From CAUZFZ01 sp963579025 (GTDB lineage Bacteria > Planctomycetota > Planctomycetia > Planctomycetales > Planctomycetaceae), in the NCBI GenBank assembly GCA_963579025.1, contig CAUZFZ010000062.1:1-48899 (forward strand): DNA of 48,899 nt, given 5' to 3'. Position numbers and translations under genes: made by a program. Of this stretch, positions 12,001 through 17,862 are shown in pieces. A model generated the notes under the pieces. That model was given only the letters and a program-made list of their open reading frames with translations, was not told where the DNA came from and did no database searches. How positions within the stretch are numbered: the stretch's first letter is position 1; every line of letters starts with the position of its first letter.

Positions 12001-12628
12001 CATCGGCTGCTTCGGTACCCGCGTCGGTCGCCGCCGCCAGTGTAACGGTCAGACCATTCTCCAGAGTCGCACCGCCGGCGGTTGTCAGAGTCACGCCAAT
12101 TCCCTGAGCCGTGCCGTCCTCGTTCAACGTCTGACTCGCGTCCACCGTCACCGTCGCGCTGTCCGCGTCCGTAATTGTGGCGGTGTCAGTAGACGGCGTT
12201 CCGATGGTGAGCCCACCACCGTCCGTGATCGCCAGGATGACGGTCTGGTCGCCCTCAACGAGTGTGTCATTTTCGGGGGCAATACTGACCTGGGCCGTTT
12301 GACTGCCGTTCGGGATCGTCACCGTGCCCGTACTGGCGCTGAATGATGCGGCGCCAGTCTGTGCAAAGTCGTCGCTGAATGTCGCTGTGCCGGCCACGTT
12401 GAATGTGATCGTCGCGTCGCCAGTAGTTTCACCCGCGCCGCGCGTGAACTCGAAGACAATGTCGCCTCCGACGTCTTCGCCCAAGACGTCCGCCCCAATG
12501 ATCCCCAGCGTGACGTCGAGCAACTTACGCTCTTCCAGACGCATCAGGCGGAGACGGCGATTGCGTTTCCCTGGTCGTGTGGGTCGTGAGTGTTGGCGAA
12601 GTCTCTTGAGCCAGTTCAGTAACAGCAT
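1..12628 (-). CDS. Giant Calx-beta/beta-strand repeat surface protein, LEPR-XLL-type N-terminus (3' end beyond window)
   Basis: A single reading frame runs leftward from the ATG at 12628 to the window edge, at least 4209 codons, and the end of the gene is not in view. I translated many separate stretches and found the same frame open in all of them, though not every codon was checked. Residues 1-30 are very basic and are followed by LEERKLLD (31-38), a variant of the planctomycete LEPR-XLL motif. Residues about 38-155 resemble a Calx-beta domain, followed by three related domains of about 120 residues. The rest is Ser/Thr/Asp/Gly/Val-rich beta-strand repeat sequence with two further exact repeat families. 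Almost no cysteine was seen. The composition fits an extracellular adhesin or surface-layer fibre; no enzymatic domain was recognised. A possible ribosome site (AAAGG) lies about 10 nt before the ATG. Long plus-strand frames over this region are shadows of its codon pattern. The family is clear; the function is inferred. Confidence 0.85.
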   Translation of the reverse strand, partial: MLLLNWLKRLRQHSRPTRPGKRNRRLRLMRLEERKLLDVTLGIIGADVLGEDVGGDIVFEFTRGAGETTGDATITFNVAGTATFSDDFAQTGAASFSASTGTVTIPNGSQTAQVSIAPENDTLVEGDQTVILAITDGGGLTIGTPSTDTATITDADSATVTVDASQTLNEDGTAQGIGVTLTTAGGATLENGLTVTLAAATDAGTEAADANFAALGGGSQFTFAATSGNGTTANSVTLTPVNDTLVEGNETATVTPSGATLDGQVTFTANALTIDDDNTATVTVDASQTLNEDGTAQGIGVTLTTAGGATLENGLTVTLAAAADAGTEAADANFGALGGGSQFTFAATSGNGTTANSVTLTPVNDTLVEGNETATVTPSGNTLNGQVTFTANALTITDDNSATVTIAAGQTVDEDDGAQAVTAMLSAGAGVTLENQLTVTLVASPATGTDATDGTFGTLGVFNFAGDSGNGTTDGSVNFVPTSDLIVESGEGVTITPSGAALDGRVTFTPGDITITDDDTAAVGSLRGPGGGATVPLNVPGGTLPAIVNFDGVGSDTLSFIGNGGTTTVTYNGTNPQDGIVTNGGVTVNYAQVPNNTLIISGTDDLVLNFAGGDASIAFSQLSATMTQVSGASFTTTQFASPANSLTLNFTDNNNYTVAFNNFAGDFNPSTAGADVDINGNATGGDVALTIDQFGAFNGDLDIDLMSGTDSVVFQNNARTFTSLAIAAETITATSEALTVSGTTMLDAGASGTITLDNVVNDFGGSVSVTDVGTASFDDAGDISFGAVTTQGNLTVDAGGAVAFNGTTSIGGALDVEADANNAAGGAISGTGAISVTGTTTLETGTPATATNDITLNNVSNSFSGGITITSANDASLTATGAVDLAAATISNTLTVAATGALTDSGNLSVTNNANLTGGSIMIGDGSVTTNFGNLTFNSTSGAVAITEDSDTQFTGTNTGDSLTLVSAGAVTDAAGTSVTIDNSGNASITGTSISLADDNGDTLSVAGNASFDGGAGAITVATNGAVTFGTLTFNTTDGAVAITEDNDTQLTGTNTGDSLALVSTGAVTDAAGTSVTIDNSGSASITGTSISLADDNGDTLSVAGNASFDGGAGTITVATNGAVNFGTLTFNTTDGAVAITEDSDTQLTSTNTGDSLTLVSAGAVTDATGTSVTIDNNGNASITGTSISLADDNGDTVSVAGNASFNGGAGAITVATNGAVTLGTLTFNTTDGAVAITEDNDTQLTGTSTGDSLTLASTGAVTDAAGTSVTIDNSGNASITGTSISLADDNGDTLSVAGNASFNGGAGAITVATNGTVNFGTLTFNTTAGAVAITEDSDTQFTGTNTGDSLTLVSTGAVTDAAGTSVTIDNNGNASITGTSISLADDNGDTLSVAGNASFNGGAGAITVATNGTVNFGTLTFNTTAGAVAITEDSDTQLTGTNTGDSLTLVSTGAVTDAAGTSVTIDNSGNASITGTSISLADDNGDTLSVAGNASFDGGAGAITVATNGSVNFGTLTFNTTAGAVAITEDSSTELTGTSTGDSLTLVSSAGVTDASGASVTIDNGNASITGTSILLADNADTLSVSGTASFDAGAGAITIATTGTVNFGSLTFNTTDGAVSITEDSSIELTGTITGDSLVLVSSAGVTDASGTSVTIDNGNASITGTSIALADNADTLSVSGTASLDGGAGAITVASTGTVNFGSLTFSTSDDAVSITEDSSTELTGTSTGDSLTLVSAAGVTDASGASVTIDNGSASITGTSILLADNADTLSISGTASFDAGAGAITVASTGSVSFGTLTFNTTTGAVAITEDSSTELTGASTGNSLTLTSSGAVTDASGASVTIDNGNASITGTSISLADNADTLGVSGTASLDAGSGSITIAATGSVNFGSLEFDSTGGAVNITEDSSTTVSVASTAGAGLTLASSDSVTLDATVNITGNTSITAGTTTGAIDVNAKLTGSGSILLDAADGITVDADIDPTTVTLEADDDIVISAAVSAENLITVSAGLDGSGSVDLATGGSLTADNAGNTANITINTGATSGNVMLTGTTTADDTVMVTSASDINGAGQVTAATVDLNAETGIGNSTALELAAGSITADTATGAIDFDNAVAGSVTFGSVRTDNGSITVDSSATGTASFTTVTTGTGTITVNGSGGGSHRFMTVTTTDGAINLQNTGGSDLTVFGGDAVTANGANNVTLTTVTSGDVVLTGTTTAVGDTVTINSAGSITGSGPITADQASLTAASQIGDITDLLAGTGTPIELSLTGQLNNASITQAGGEINLRFNGVFAAANGAIVVDTDGDASALISATSNINVSSGLTAFDIAAGDSLGLDSDATLTLPDAGINAGSGDLRLAGDTDVLESNNDIGTFIADQFTFLSGSGTDTTLNTTVREITASMTGAANLTIIETDAVTLTSVTTANGAISVTAGGTVTATNVASTMDSDSNDISLTAVGATSDISVVVVNAGAAGDVTLVAGDDVIDSNNTDGNVLAADVLSVTATNATQDAANVIDLDTSVASVTATTGTAANTGSILIDETNQLTLTSVSTANGVIDVTADGMLTATSVNTSDTDSDTNDISLTAAGATSDISVVVVNAGAAGDVTLVAGDDVIDSDNTDGNVLTADVLSVTATNATQDAANVIDLDTTVASVTATTGTAANTGSILIDETNQLTLTSVSTANGAIDVTADGMLTATSVNSSNTDSDANDISLTAVGATSDINVVVVNSGAAGDVTLVAGDDVIDSDNTDGNVLAADVLSVTATNATQDAANVIDLDTTVASVSAMTGTAANTGSVLIDETNQLTLTSVSTANGAIDVTTDGMLTATSVNSSNTDSDANDISLTAVGATSDISVVVVNAGAAGDVTLVAGDDVIDSDNTDGNVLAADVLSVTATNATQDVANVIDLDTTVASVTAMTGTAANTGSILIDGTNQLTLTSVSTANGAIDVTADGMLTATSVNSSNTDSDANDISLTAVGATSDVSVVVVNAGAAGDVTLVAGDDVVDSDNTDGNVLTADELSVTATNATDDAANVIDLDTTVASVTAMTGTTANTGSILIDESSELTLTSVSTANGAIDVTADGTLTATSVISSGTDADANDISLTAVGATSDISVVVVNAGAAGDVTLVAGDDVIDSDNTDGNVLTADELSVTATNATDDAANVIDLDTSVASVTAMTGTAANTGSILIDEASQLTLTSVSTANGAIDVTADGMLTATSVNSSGTDSDANDISLTAVGVTSDISVVVVNAGAAGDVTLVAGDDVIDSDNTDGNVLTADVLSVTATNGTQDAANVIDLDTSVTTLSASTGTVANTGNITIDETDGVTLTATDTVNGSITIVADGMFTVNGEINARSDGGVSFTASGATLILAANVISTASSSGNVGDGSGALTLTGTAITGSAAIGQAGASGAVTLTADAVNLDSATLTSSGALSIRPLTSTTNINLGGQTGALDLSDTEIGNISAGFSSITIGDTANGTGTIDIDSVTFPDTTGNSVTIAGGTINDRAGMDITTAAGDTVTLQGTVAPGQSPGILNVVGSFAFADNSTFAVEIGGTTPGESSSNHDQLNISNGGLTIGTDVLLTVASFNSFTASASQTFVIVNNDGMDAVPMTSRFTFGFARDGMALGTPRVLNNNDVLLDNFLGSGEAARISYAGGTNGNDIVIQLDGPIAFNVPAGIGEPGNDGTDDDLLVRFDDGRVVFFVNGVEANSRTFVDAGGALTINGTNDNDTLTVDFQFGNPVPQAGLIFNGGANTTTPGDQLIVTGRSADTVTHSFTNASDGSITATTGADDRIISYTGLEPVNDNLSATNRVFEFTGAAEMVTLTDVADVAEITTGNLALQDAAMMTATSGTVLLGLSNVNGGAFAPGDVIEITGTNGDGAAVTLASFTVQAGSMIGNLLTAVDTAFNTGATNTVTSSIVSGQITVATDAAVGVNPDLFVNLASAGTNTGNMNADPLGAFSVTQQGDIQTIDSDLGEIVTFASPSSSLTITLKPAGAAAGNDTFNVQGVDTRFDADITITGGNADTVNFQTNPTVTRRSTPLLPMADLGDISVTAGTISIQDDITTRGGSVTLSAAVTISSSAGSDITTTAVATPAGLASGIIDIDSGGSVTLGGNIVTTGASAGSNGGQVDIDTTAGSISVVQITASPGTGAAGGNITLNAGGTNSDVSVTSVITTAAGAVTLTADDSITLSATGAITATGGGA
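2671..5400 (-). repeat. Seven tandem 390-bp (130-residue) repeats inside the giant gene
   Basis: A shared anchor (tgctgcccgt or a close variant on the plus strand) recurs at 2671, 3061, 3451, 3841, 4231, 4621 and 5011, and a diverged copy begins near 5401. Every interval is exactly 390 bp, so the reading frame is kept. The encoded unit contains TSVSTANGVIDVTADG, then NDISLTAAGATSDISV, then GDVTLVAGDDVIDSDN, each a beta-strand pattern with Asp/Asn turns. The inner copies are much more alike than the two end copies. This is the usual pattern of recent amplification from the middle of an array by unequal crossing over or slippage. Confidence 0.93.
6896..8035 (-). repeat. Four tandem 285-bp (95-residue) repeats inside the giant gene
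   Basis: The anchor gtctt (once gtcct) on the plus strand recurs at 6896, 7181, 7466, 7751 and 8036, giving four intervals of exactly 285 bp. The unit carries an IDNGNASI-type strand-turn and LADNADTLSVSG-type strands. It belongs to the same family as the adjoining 291-bp units. It lacks two codons that those units have, one in the IDNNG turn and one in the LADDNGDTLS segment. Confidence 0.9.
8036..9781 (-). repeat. Six tandem 291-bp (97-residue) repeats inside the giant gene
   Basis: Anchors lie at 8036, 8327, 8618, 8909, 9200, 9491 and 9782, so six intervals are exactly 291 bp. The encoded unit includes TGDSLTLVSTGAVTDAAG, TIDNNGNASITGTSISL and ADDNGDTLSVAGNASF. Copies differ by scattered, mostly synonymous or conservative changes. 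The switch from 285 to 291 bp is abrupt at 8036, so each sub-array appears to have been homogenised separately. Confidence 0.92.
11080..12166 (-). repeat. Three Calx-beta-like domain repeats (366-bp near-identical pair plus a diverged copy)
   Basis: Matching points (cacact on the plus strand) lie at 11198, 11555 and 11921. The last two are 366 bp apart and nearly identical over the whole unit; the first is 357 bp away and more diverged. The protein unit runs through DASQTLNEDGTAQGIGVTL, an FAATSGNGTTANSVTLTPVND block and LVEGNETATVTPSGATLDG. This is the acidic strand order of Calx-beta-type domains, which in known proteins bind calcium at the inter-domain edges. Calcium binding here is inferred. 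Confidence 0.8.
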
Positions 12629-13077
12629 GGCGGGCGCCTTTTGTTTCGAATCCGGTTTGGTTCGAACGATTCAATAGTCAGCCAGGACAAGACTCCGAAT
12701 TGTCTGATTACACGTGCACATCGGACGGACCCCAATCGCACATCATCCGCGTCAGATCTGAAGGACGCGGTCCTGCAGATCTGTGTGGACAAATCTAAAT
12801 CGCCATCCTACCCAGTTATTCCAAACTCAAGAAAGGCACGGGATTGTCAATCTGCAGAGATTGGGTGTACTGCGACACCAGGCGTAACATTGACTATTGC
12901 GGGGTTCGTCCCAGTCGTGTCGATGGTCAGGGACGCACCGAGAGACCTGGCCTGAGGCAACGCATTCAGCCGATTCGAACGACATCTCTGTCATTTTCGG
13001 GTCGACACTGACAATCGAACTAACCGGAACATCTCCGCCCGACTGCGGTGTCCTGCTGAGACGAGGCTGAAAGAACC
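12629..13077. other. Divergent intergenic region, 449 bp, no gene seen
   Basis: This lies between the giant surface-protein gene (leftward) and an exported proline-rich protein gene (rightward), so it should hold both promoters. No pair of -35/-10 boxes stood out on either strand. A TTGACT at 12892 has no good -10 partner. The open frames that cross it have no recognisable protein character. Confidence 0.5.
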
Positions 13078-15372
13078 ATGAGAGTTTGCCGTCACCAGAC
13101 TGTCCTGTGCGCCCTCTCGGCTGCTGCCTGCGTATTCTCTTCTGCCTGGTTGGGGGCGGCTGATCCGGCCCAGGTTGCACAGCCGGAAGTCAAAAAGACC
13201 GTTAAGGCAACAGGTCAGGGGACTCGCGTTGGCTTGTCCAGCGACTCCGGGCTCGTGCTGGGGCCCGTCGAAGTTCGGCGACTGTTGACTCATGCGTGGG
13301 ATGCTCTGGATCAGGGTGAAGTCCCAATGGCGCACGCGATGGCCGAAGCAGCACTTGAGCGGTCGATCTCATCCAAACAGTTTGGCCAACAGCCGATACG
13401 AGTTCTGTTGTATATCGAATCCCGGCGATTACGCGGCGAGCCCTCGACGCGACCAGCAGCGATGACGCCGGCTCGCATGGCCGAGATTGATAGTTCCCTG
13501 GCAAAACCGACCGGCGTGAAAACGACCACTTCGACACAGGCTGCTTCGGCCTCGAAGTCCGCCGTACCAGCCCCGGCCGATACCGCTAAGCAAACTCGAC
13601 CCGCGCGCGTCTCTCAAGCCGCGAAAGCACCGAAGCCCGAGAGTCAGGTGGCAGTGAGACGGCTTCCGTCTACGGATGATTCTGGATCGGCGCCGACTCT
13701 CAAGAAACCGTCGCGACCGGCGGCGAGAGGCAGGCGGCTTCCACGACCCGAACGACTCAGCTCGACGCCTGCCCGGATCAAGTCGCTGCCACCCGCGGCG
13801 GTAGCGACACAGGTCCGGTCAACGGAGAAGCCCCCGGCGCCGCGAGCTCGTCAGAAGCCGGCGAAACCGGCCGATCCTGGCACGTGGCTTCCGTCATCCG
13901 TGAAGATCAGTTCATCGTCTGTCCTTAATGCACCGCCTCAACCGGTGGTGACCCGGAAGCTTCCGGTTTCGCGTGATCCTGAGTCCGCGCCGACTGTCAG
14001 TCAGCCGTCGAAATCAGTGGTCGTCGGTCACGCTGTGGCCGCGGCTGGTCCCGAACCGGCGTCCGTCCTCAAGAAGACACCGGAACCGCTTGTGGCAGTC
14101 CGGCAACTGCCATCACCGAGTGATCCCGCGCCTGAACTGACTCCTCAGCAGTCGCCCCAACCGCCTGTGGAAGCCCAACAGCTTCCGTCCTCGGTGAAGT
14201 TCAATTCGAATCCTGATCGTGAATTGCCATCCCCGCCGGCAATAGCGGGCATTTGGGAACCGACCTCCACCGATTCCGAAGCGAAGGGCACTGATCAGAA
14301 TCCGACACAAGCGGCCAGAGCACCACACGTGGCTTCACCCATCGGAGTTTTCGAAGCTGTGAGCGAATCACCGGTCCGAGTGGCGAAGTCATGGAAGCCG
14401 CCTTCGTTTCTTGCACCGGGCTCGGAAACGCCGGCGAAGCTGACAAAGGTCGCAAAGACTTTGGTGCCAGTGCCGTCACTTGCCTCAGTCGTGCCGCCAG
14501 TGGCGCCAGTCGTGAAGAGTGAAGCCCCGAAGGCTCCCGCCGTTGCGTCTGTCGAGGATGATGCTGCGTGGACACAATTTCGGATCGTTCTCCCATCCGG
14601 CAACACGTCACCTCATTTCGATCGGCTCCCCAAATCGGAAGTGGCCGTCAAGTCAGCGCCGGCAGCATCCACGAACCTGGCGTCCGTGGAACGCCCGAAG
14701 TTGGAGCCAGCGGCGTTCCCAGTGCTGCCGCCGGCGGAACGTCCGATATTGAAGCCAGCAGCATTCCCGATACTACCCGTGATACAGGTGTCATTCGACG
14801 AAGAGTCCGAGCAGCAAGCGGATGAGGCGACCGCCGAGGCGTCGTCCGAGTCCCCCGCGATTGCGATTCAGTCCGAGAAATCAGCCCCGAAACTTGAGAT
14901 GCACTTCAGCCCGCTAAGCAGCATCGACGTCATGGCGGCGGTCAGAATTCCGACGAAGACCGTCGAGGATTCGACGGACGAGCTGAAAACGCCGGGCAAT
15001 CGGGCACGGGATTACAACAACAGCCCGGAGGTCAGGAACCTGGAAGCCATGGAGTGGTACGACTTTCGACCGAGTCGAAACACGTACGCGTTCCATCACT
15101 ACCCGCTGTACTTCGAAGATCCGAATCTGGAGCGATGTGGCAAATCGCTGGGGTTGTTGACCAATTTCAGTTCGGCCGCCTTGACCCTGGGGCAACTTCC
15201 CGCCCTGCCCTACATGATGGCGGTCGAGCCTCCGCACGAATGTGTGCGGGCAAAAGCGGATTGTCCCACGTGTCACGAATTCGACCTGGATGCCTATCTG
15301 CCTGAATTCAGCCTGCCGGCCAGTGCCATCGAAGCGGCGGCCGTTGTCGCGTTCATTTTCCTGGTGCCGTAG
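13078..15372 (+). CDS. Exported proline-rich protein with a conserved planctomycete-type C-terminal block
   Basis: 764 residues. Residues 1-28 form a signal peptide (basic start, Ala/Val-rich core, likely cleavage after WLGA). Residues about 50-125 look helical. Residues about 130-600 are low-complexity, rich in Pro, Ala, Ser and Lys, with a loosely repeated LP.S.DP..AP pattern and a duplicated ERPxLxPAAFPxLP segment near 540-565. The last 125 residues are different: ordered, aromatic-rich, with AFHHYPLYFEDPNLERCG and a CxxCxxF-like segment (DCPTCHEF), ending in a hydrophobic stretch. From memory, the PLYFEDPNLER block occurs in many planctomycete proteins of unknown role. I suggest an envelope protein whose disordered region spans a space and whose C-terminal domain does the binding. 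The DCPTCHEF segment also fits CxxCH, but nothing else suggests a cytochrome. No function is assigned. Confidence 0.85.
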   Translation: MRVCRHQTVLCALSAAACVFSSAWLGAADPAQVAQPEVKKTVKATGQGTRVGLSSDSGLVLGPVEVRRLLTHAWDALDQGEVPMAHAMAEAALERSISSKQFGQQPIRVLLYIESRRLRGEPSTRPAAMTPARMAEIDSSLAKPTGVKTTTSTQAASASKSAVPAPADTAKQTRPARVSQAAKAPKPESQVAVRRLPSTDDSGSAPTLKKPSRPAARGRRLPRPERLSSTPARIKSLPPAAVATQVRSTEKPPAPRARQKPAKPADPGTWLPSSVKISSSSVLNAPPQPVVTRKLPVSRDPESAPTVSQPSKSVVVGHAVAAAGPEPASVLKKTPEPLVAVRQLPSPSDPAPELTPQQSPQPPVEAQQLPSSVKFNSNPDRELPSPPAIAGIWEPTSTDSEAKGTDQNPTQAARAPHVASPIGVFEAVSESPVRVAKSWKPPSFLAPGSETPAKLTKVAKTLVPVPSLASVVPPVAPVVKSEAPKAPAVASVEDDAAWTQFRIVLPSGNTSPHFDRLPKSEVAVKSAPAASTNLASVERPKLEPAAFPVLPPAERPILKPAAFPILPVIQVSFDEESEQQADEATAEASSESPAIAIQSEKSAPKLEMHFSPLSSIDVMAAVRIPTKTVEDSTDELKTPGNRARDYNNSPEVRNLEAMEWYDFRPSRNTYAFHHYPLYFEDPNLERCGKSLGLLTNFSSAALTLGQLPALPYMMAVEPPHECVRAKADCPTCHEFDLDAYLPEFSLPASAIEAAAVVAFIFLVP

Positions 15373-15387
15373 AACGAACACGGGCGG

Positions 15388-15747
15388 TTAGAAGAGTGAG
15401 CTGGCGTCGTCTCGAGGTGAGCGCCGCTGAGTTCCACCGGGCGTGACTGCGGATTGCTTCTGTTCCGCCTGGCGTTCCATCGTCGACGAAGCGTCAAAAA
15501 GCTTTGTCTGCGGGTTTCCGTCGCCATCCGGGCTGGTCAGAATCTCAATCCGCTGCTCGGCGTGCTCGAGCACCTGGTAGCAATTCCTCAGCAGTGCAAC
15601 GCCCCGCTCGAATTGCCGCATCGACTCTTCCAGTGCCAGCGAGCCGTCCTCAAGCTGTCCGACGATCTCCTGCAGTTCGGATACGGACGCCTCGAATGTC
15701 GGTGACTCGCCCGATTCGCCGGGCTGATGTTCCTGTTCCGGATTCAT
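15388..15747 (-). CDS. xseB: Exodeoxyribonuclease VII small subunit
   Basis: 119 residues. Residues about 17-75 carry the XseB signature: FEASVSELQEIVGQLEDG, then SLALEESMRQFERGVAL, then a third helix LRNCYQVLEHAEQRIEIL. The remaining 40 residues are a polar tail, longer than in typical XseB (about 80 residues). In the known enzyme several small subunits bind one XseA and together degrade single-stranded DNA to oligonucleotides in the cytoplasm. No xseA is present in the window, whereas the two are often adjacent. The gene converges on the proline-rich protein gene with only 15 bp between the stops. Confidence 0.9.
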   Translation of the reverse strand: MNPEQEHQPGESGESPTFEASVSELQEIVGQLEDGSLALEESMRQFERGVALLRNCYQVLEHAEQRIEILTSPDGDGNPQTKLFDASSTMERQAEQKQSAVTPGGTQRRSPRDDASSLF

Positions 15748-16043
15748 CGTTGCTTCACTCTTTTCTGTGGTGGTTTCACGTCATCGTTCCGAACGCGCCG
15801 CTATTGCCACGTTGACTCGATCAGCGGACAGGTTTTACGTCACGAGGGTCTCGCTCAAAAGGGCACCGTGGGAGTAACTGGCTTTCACTCGGCGAACAGC
15901 TCTGGCGAGGTGCATTGACACCGTGGTGGACGGTCTGATATCCGTGGACGTTATGGCTGCGTCTTCGCATTCTGTTTTTCGAAGTCGTTCAGCCATGAAT
16001 CCATGTTCGAAACGGATGCGGACCTGATTCACGGAGACGACTC

Positions 16044-16463
16044 GTGACGCGCACTCGACCTTACAATCTGCTGATCGCTGACGACGACGATGCGTTTCGC
16101 GACATCCTGCGCGACATCTTCCAGCCGTGGTTTTCGCTGCTGGAAGCGGAATCCGGGGAGCAGGCTGTCGAGATCGTCGAATGTGAGCGGGTCGATCTTG
16201 TCCTCCTCGACATGAACATGCACGAGCTCTCCGGGATCGACACCATTCGCATTGTGAAGCGGATCGATTCTCGATTGCCCTGCATTCTGGTGACCGGAGA
16301 AGCTTCCGACGAGCTGGAGATGGAAGCTCGCCGCGCTGACGCCTGGGGTGTGCTGCCGAAGCCGATCCGGAAACGCGAACTACTGAAGTCCGTTTCCACA
16401 GCGATCGATTCCACTTACGGCGACCCCGATGTATTCTCTCTTCCATTCGGCTCAATGAACTGA
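16044..16463 (+). CDS. Stand-alone response regulator (receiver domain)
   Basis: 139 residues, GTG start, with a GGAGA-like ribosome site 6-7 nt upstream. A complete CheY-like receiver fills the protein. The acidic pocket is DDDD (13-16), the phosphorylation site is Asp56 in LLDMN, the switch Thr84 is in LVTGE, and Lys106 is in LPKPI. All key residues are present, so it should accept phosphate from a histidine kinase. There is no DNA-binding or enzymatic output domain, only a short tail. It probably acts by protein-protein contact or as a phosphate relay. No kinase gene lies nearby. The FHA-domain gene follows 233 bp downstream on the same strand, but co-transcription is uncertain. Confidence 0.92.
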   Translation: MTRTRPYNLLIADDDDAFRDILRDIFQPWFSLLEAESGEQAVEIVECERVDLVLLDMNMHELSGIDTIRIVKRIDSRLPCILVTGEASDELEMEARRADAWGVLPKPIRKRELLKSVSTAIDSTYGDPDVFSLPFGSMN

Positions 16464-16696
16464 AAACGAGTGTTTACGTCTGTTCCCGGGATTTGTACGT
16501 CGCTGAACAATCCCGGCTGGCAACTGGTGAGCCGCTGCATGGGAAGTCCGTGCGTTGTTTGTGCTGTAAGCCGCGTCTGGACACACTGAGAGAACACACC
16601 ACGAAATCTCCGGGCGGACACCGATCGTTCGCTGCGCGGCTGTCAATGCGTTTTACGGGCAATGCGTTCTACGGGTGAGGCAGCCAGGACAGGAAT

Positions 16697-17383
16697 ATGG
16701 CTCTGCTGACTTTTCAAGTGCTGGAGGGCATGGAACGCGGGCGCGTTCTTTCCGATCTCCAACCACCCATTACGATCGGTCGTGAAGAAGACAACGGCAT
16801 CCAGTTGAACGACGAACGGGTCAGCCGCTTTCACGCCAAGGTGCAGGAAGACACGGACCGAATCATCCTGACGGACCTGGAAAGCACGAACGGCACGCGA
16901 GTCAACGGGCACCCGATTCAGATGCACGTGCTGCGAGTCGGTGACCAGGTCTCGATTGGTCGCTGTCTGCTGCTGTATGGCAGTGCCGACGAAATCGAAG
17001 CGAGGATCAAGGACCGGCAGCGACAGATCAGCGAAGGACCCCAGGGGACCATCGCCTTCGATTCCGGCGAATTCGAACTGGGGGAACCCGACAGCGGTCG
17101 TGACGCGGACGAGGAACTGCCGCGGATGTTTCCGGACGGTCCTCCCGAGCTGCCTGGTGAATTGAGGCCCGTGCAGGTCGCACAACTATCCGACCTGCTG
17201 GCTCACCTGCATGATCGGCTGCGGTCCGTCCTCGTCGCCGGCAAAGCCGAGGGGGACACAGAATCCGAAGATCAGTCCCCCCCCTACATTGTCGACTGGC
17301 CGACATGGCAACGCATGCTCCAGCTCGAAATGGACATGGCCGCCTACATTCGCGGACTCACGAATCCGCCCGATGACGAGTAG
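16697..17383 (+). CDS. FHA-domain protein
   Basis: 228 residues. Residues 1-100 form a forkhead-associated domain with the expected conserved residues: Gly28-Arg29 in TIGRE, Ser43-Arg44-x-His46 in SRFH, and STNGTRVNG (63-71). FHA domains bind phosphothreonine peptides, so this is a likely reader of Ser/Thr kinase signalling, which is abundant in planctomycetes. Residues 100-228 are acidic and partly helical with no recognised domain, and there is no signal peptide or membrane segment. It converges on the RidA gene with 11 bp between stops. No kinase or phosphatase is adjacent. Confidence 0.9.
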   Translation: MALLTFQVLEGMERGRVLSDLQPPITIGREEDNGIQLNDERVSRFHAKVQEDTDRIILTDLESTNGTRVNGHPIQMHVLRVGDQVSIGRCLLLYGSADEIEARIKDRQRQISEGPQGTIAFDSGEFELGEPDSGRDADEELPRMFPDGPPELPGELRPVQVAQLSDLLAHLHDRLRSVLVAGKAEGDTESEDQSPPYIVDWPTWQRMLQLEMDMAAYIRGLTNPPDDE

Positions 17384-17394
17384 TCACCTCGACC

Positions 17395-17850
17395 TTATGA
17401 CTCGTCCTTGATTTCGAAGATTGCTTCGACTTCGACGGCCGGTCCGGTTGGCAGCGATGCGAAGCCCAAAGCACTGCGAGCGTGCCACCCATCGCCGTCT
17501 TTACCGTACAGTTCGTGAAGCAGGTCAGACGCGCCATTGATGACCAGATGCTGATCGGTGAAATCCTGCGTCGAGTTCACGCATCCGAGCAACTTGATCA
17601 CGCGCAGCCCGTTGATTGTCCCGTGCGCGGCGTGAACCGATTTCAGTATCTTCACAGCGCAATCGCGAGCGGCGGCGTATCCTCGCTCGACATCACAGTC
17701 GGCTCCCAGCTTGCCTTTGATGTCGCTCGTGTGTCCGGACGTGATTAACAGGTTTCCCGTCCGAATGCAGAGATTGAGATAACCGGGTGCCGGTGCGGCT
17801 GCGGGGAATTCGATTCCGGCTTCGCGTGCTTTTTCTTCAGGGTTGCTCAT
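17395..17850 (-). CDS. RidA/YjgF/UK114-family protein
   Basis: 151 residues. The fold signature is clear: LLITSGHTSDIKGKLG near the start, a central helix with AARDCAVKILKSVHAAHG, and the C-terminal HARSALGFASLPTGPAVEVEA. The Arg in HARSALG matches the conserved arginine of active RidA proteins, which hydrolyse reactive enamine/imine intermediates of PLP enzymes. A substrate cannot be read from the sequence. An AAAGGA ribosome site precedes the ATG. It starts 12 bp after the pectate lyase stop on the same strand, so the two are probably co-transcribed, though a functional link is not obvious. Confidence 0.9.
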   Translation of the reverse strand: MSNPEEKAREAGIEFPAAAPAPGYLNLCIRTGNLLITSGHTSDIKGKLGADCDVERGYAAARDCAVKILKSVHAAHGTINGLRVIKLLGCVNSTQDFTDQHLVINGASDLLHELYGKDGDGWHARSALGFASLPTGPAVEVEAIFEIKDES

Positions 17851-17862
17851 CGTGGTTCCTTT

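Noticed and set aside
15241..15290. CPTCH in the proline-rich exported protein as a c-type heme site
   Set aside because: It fits CxxCH formally, but there is no cytochrome-like context and no second heme ligand could be proposed. It is noted only as a possible metal or disulfide site.
15835..16455. 206-codon minus-strand frame opposite the response regulator gene
   Set aside because: It is antisense to a receiver domain with all catalytic residues in place, and its Arg-rich sequence matches no family.
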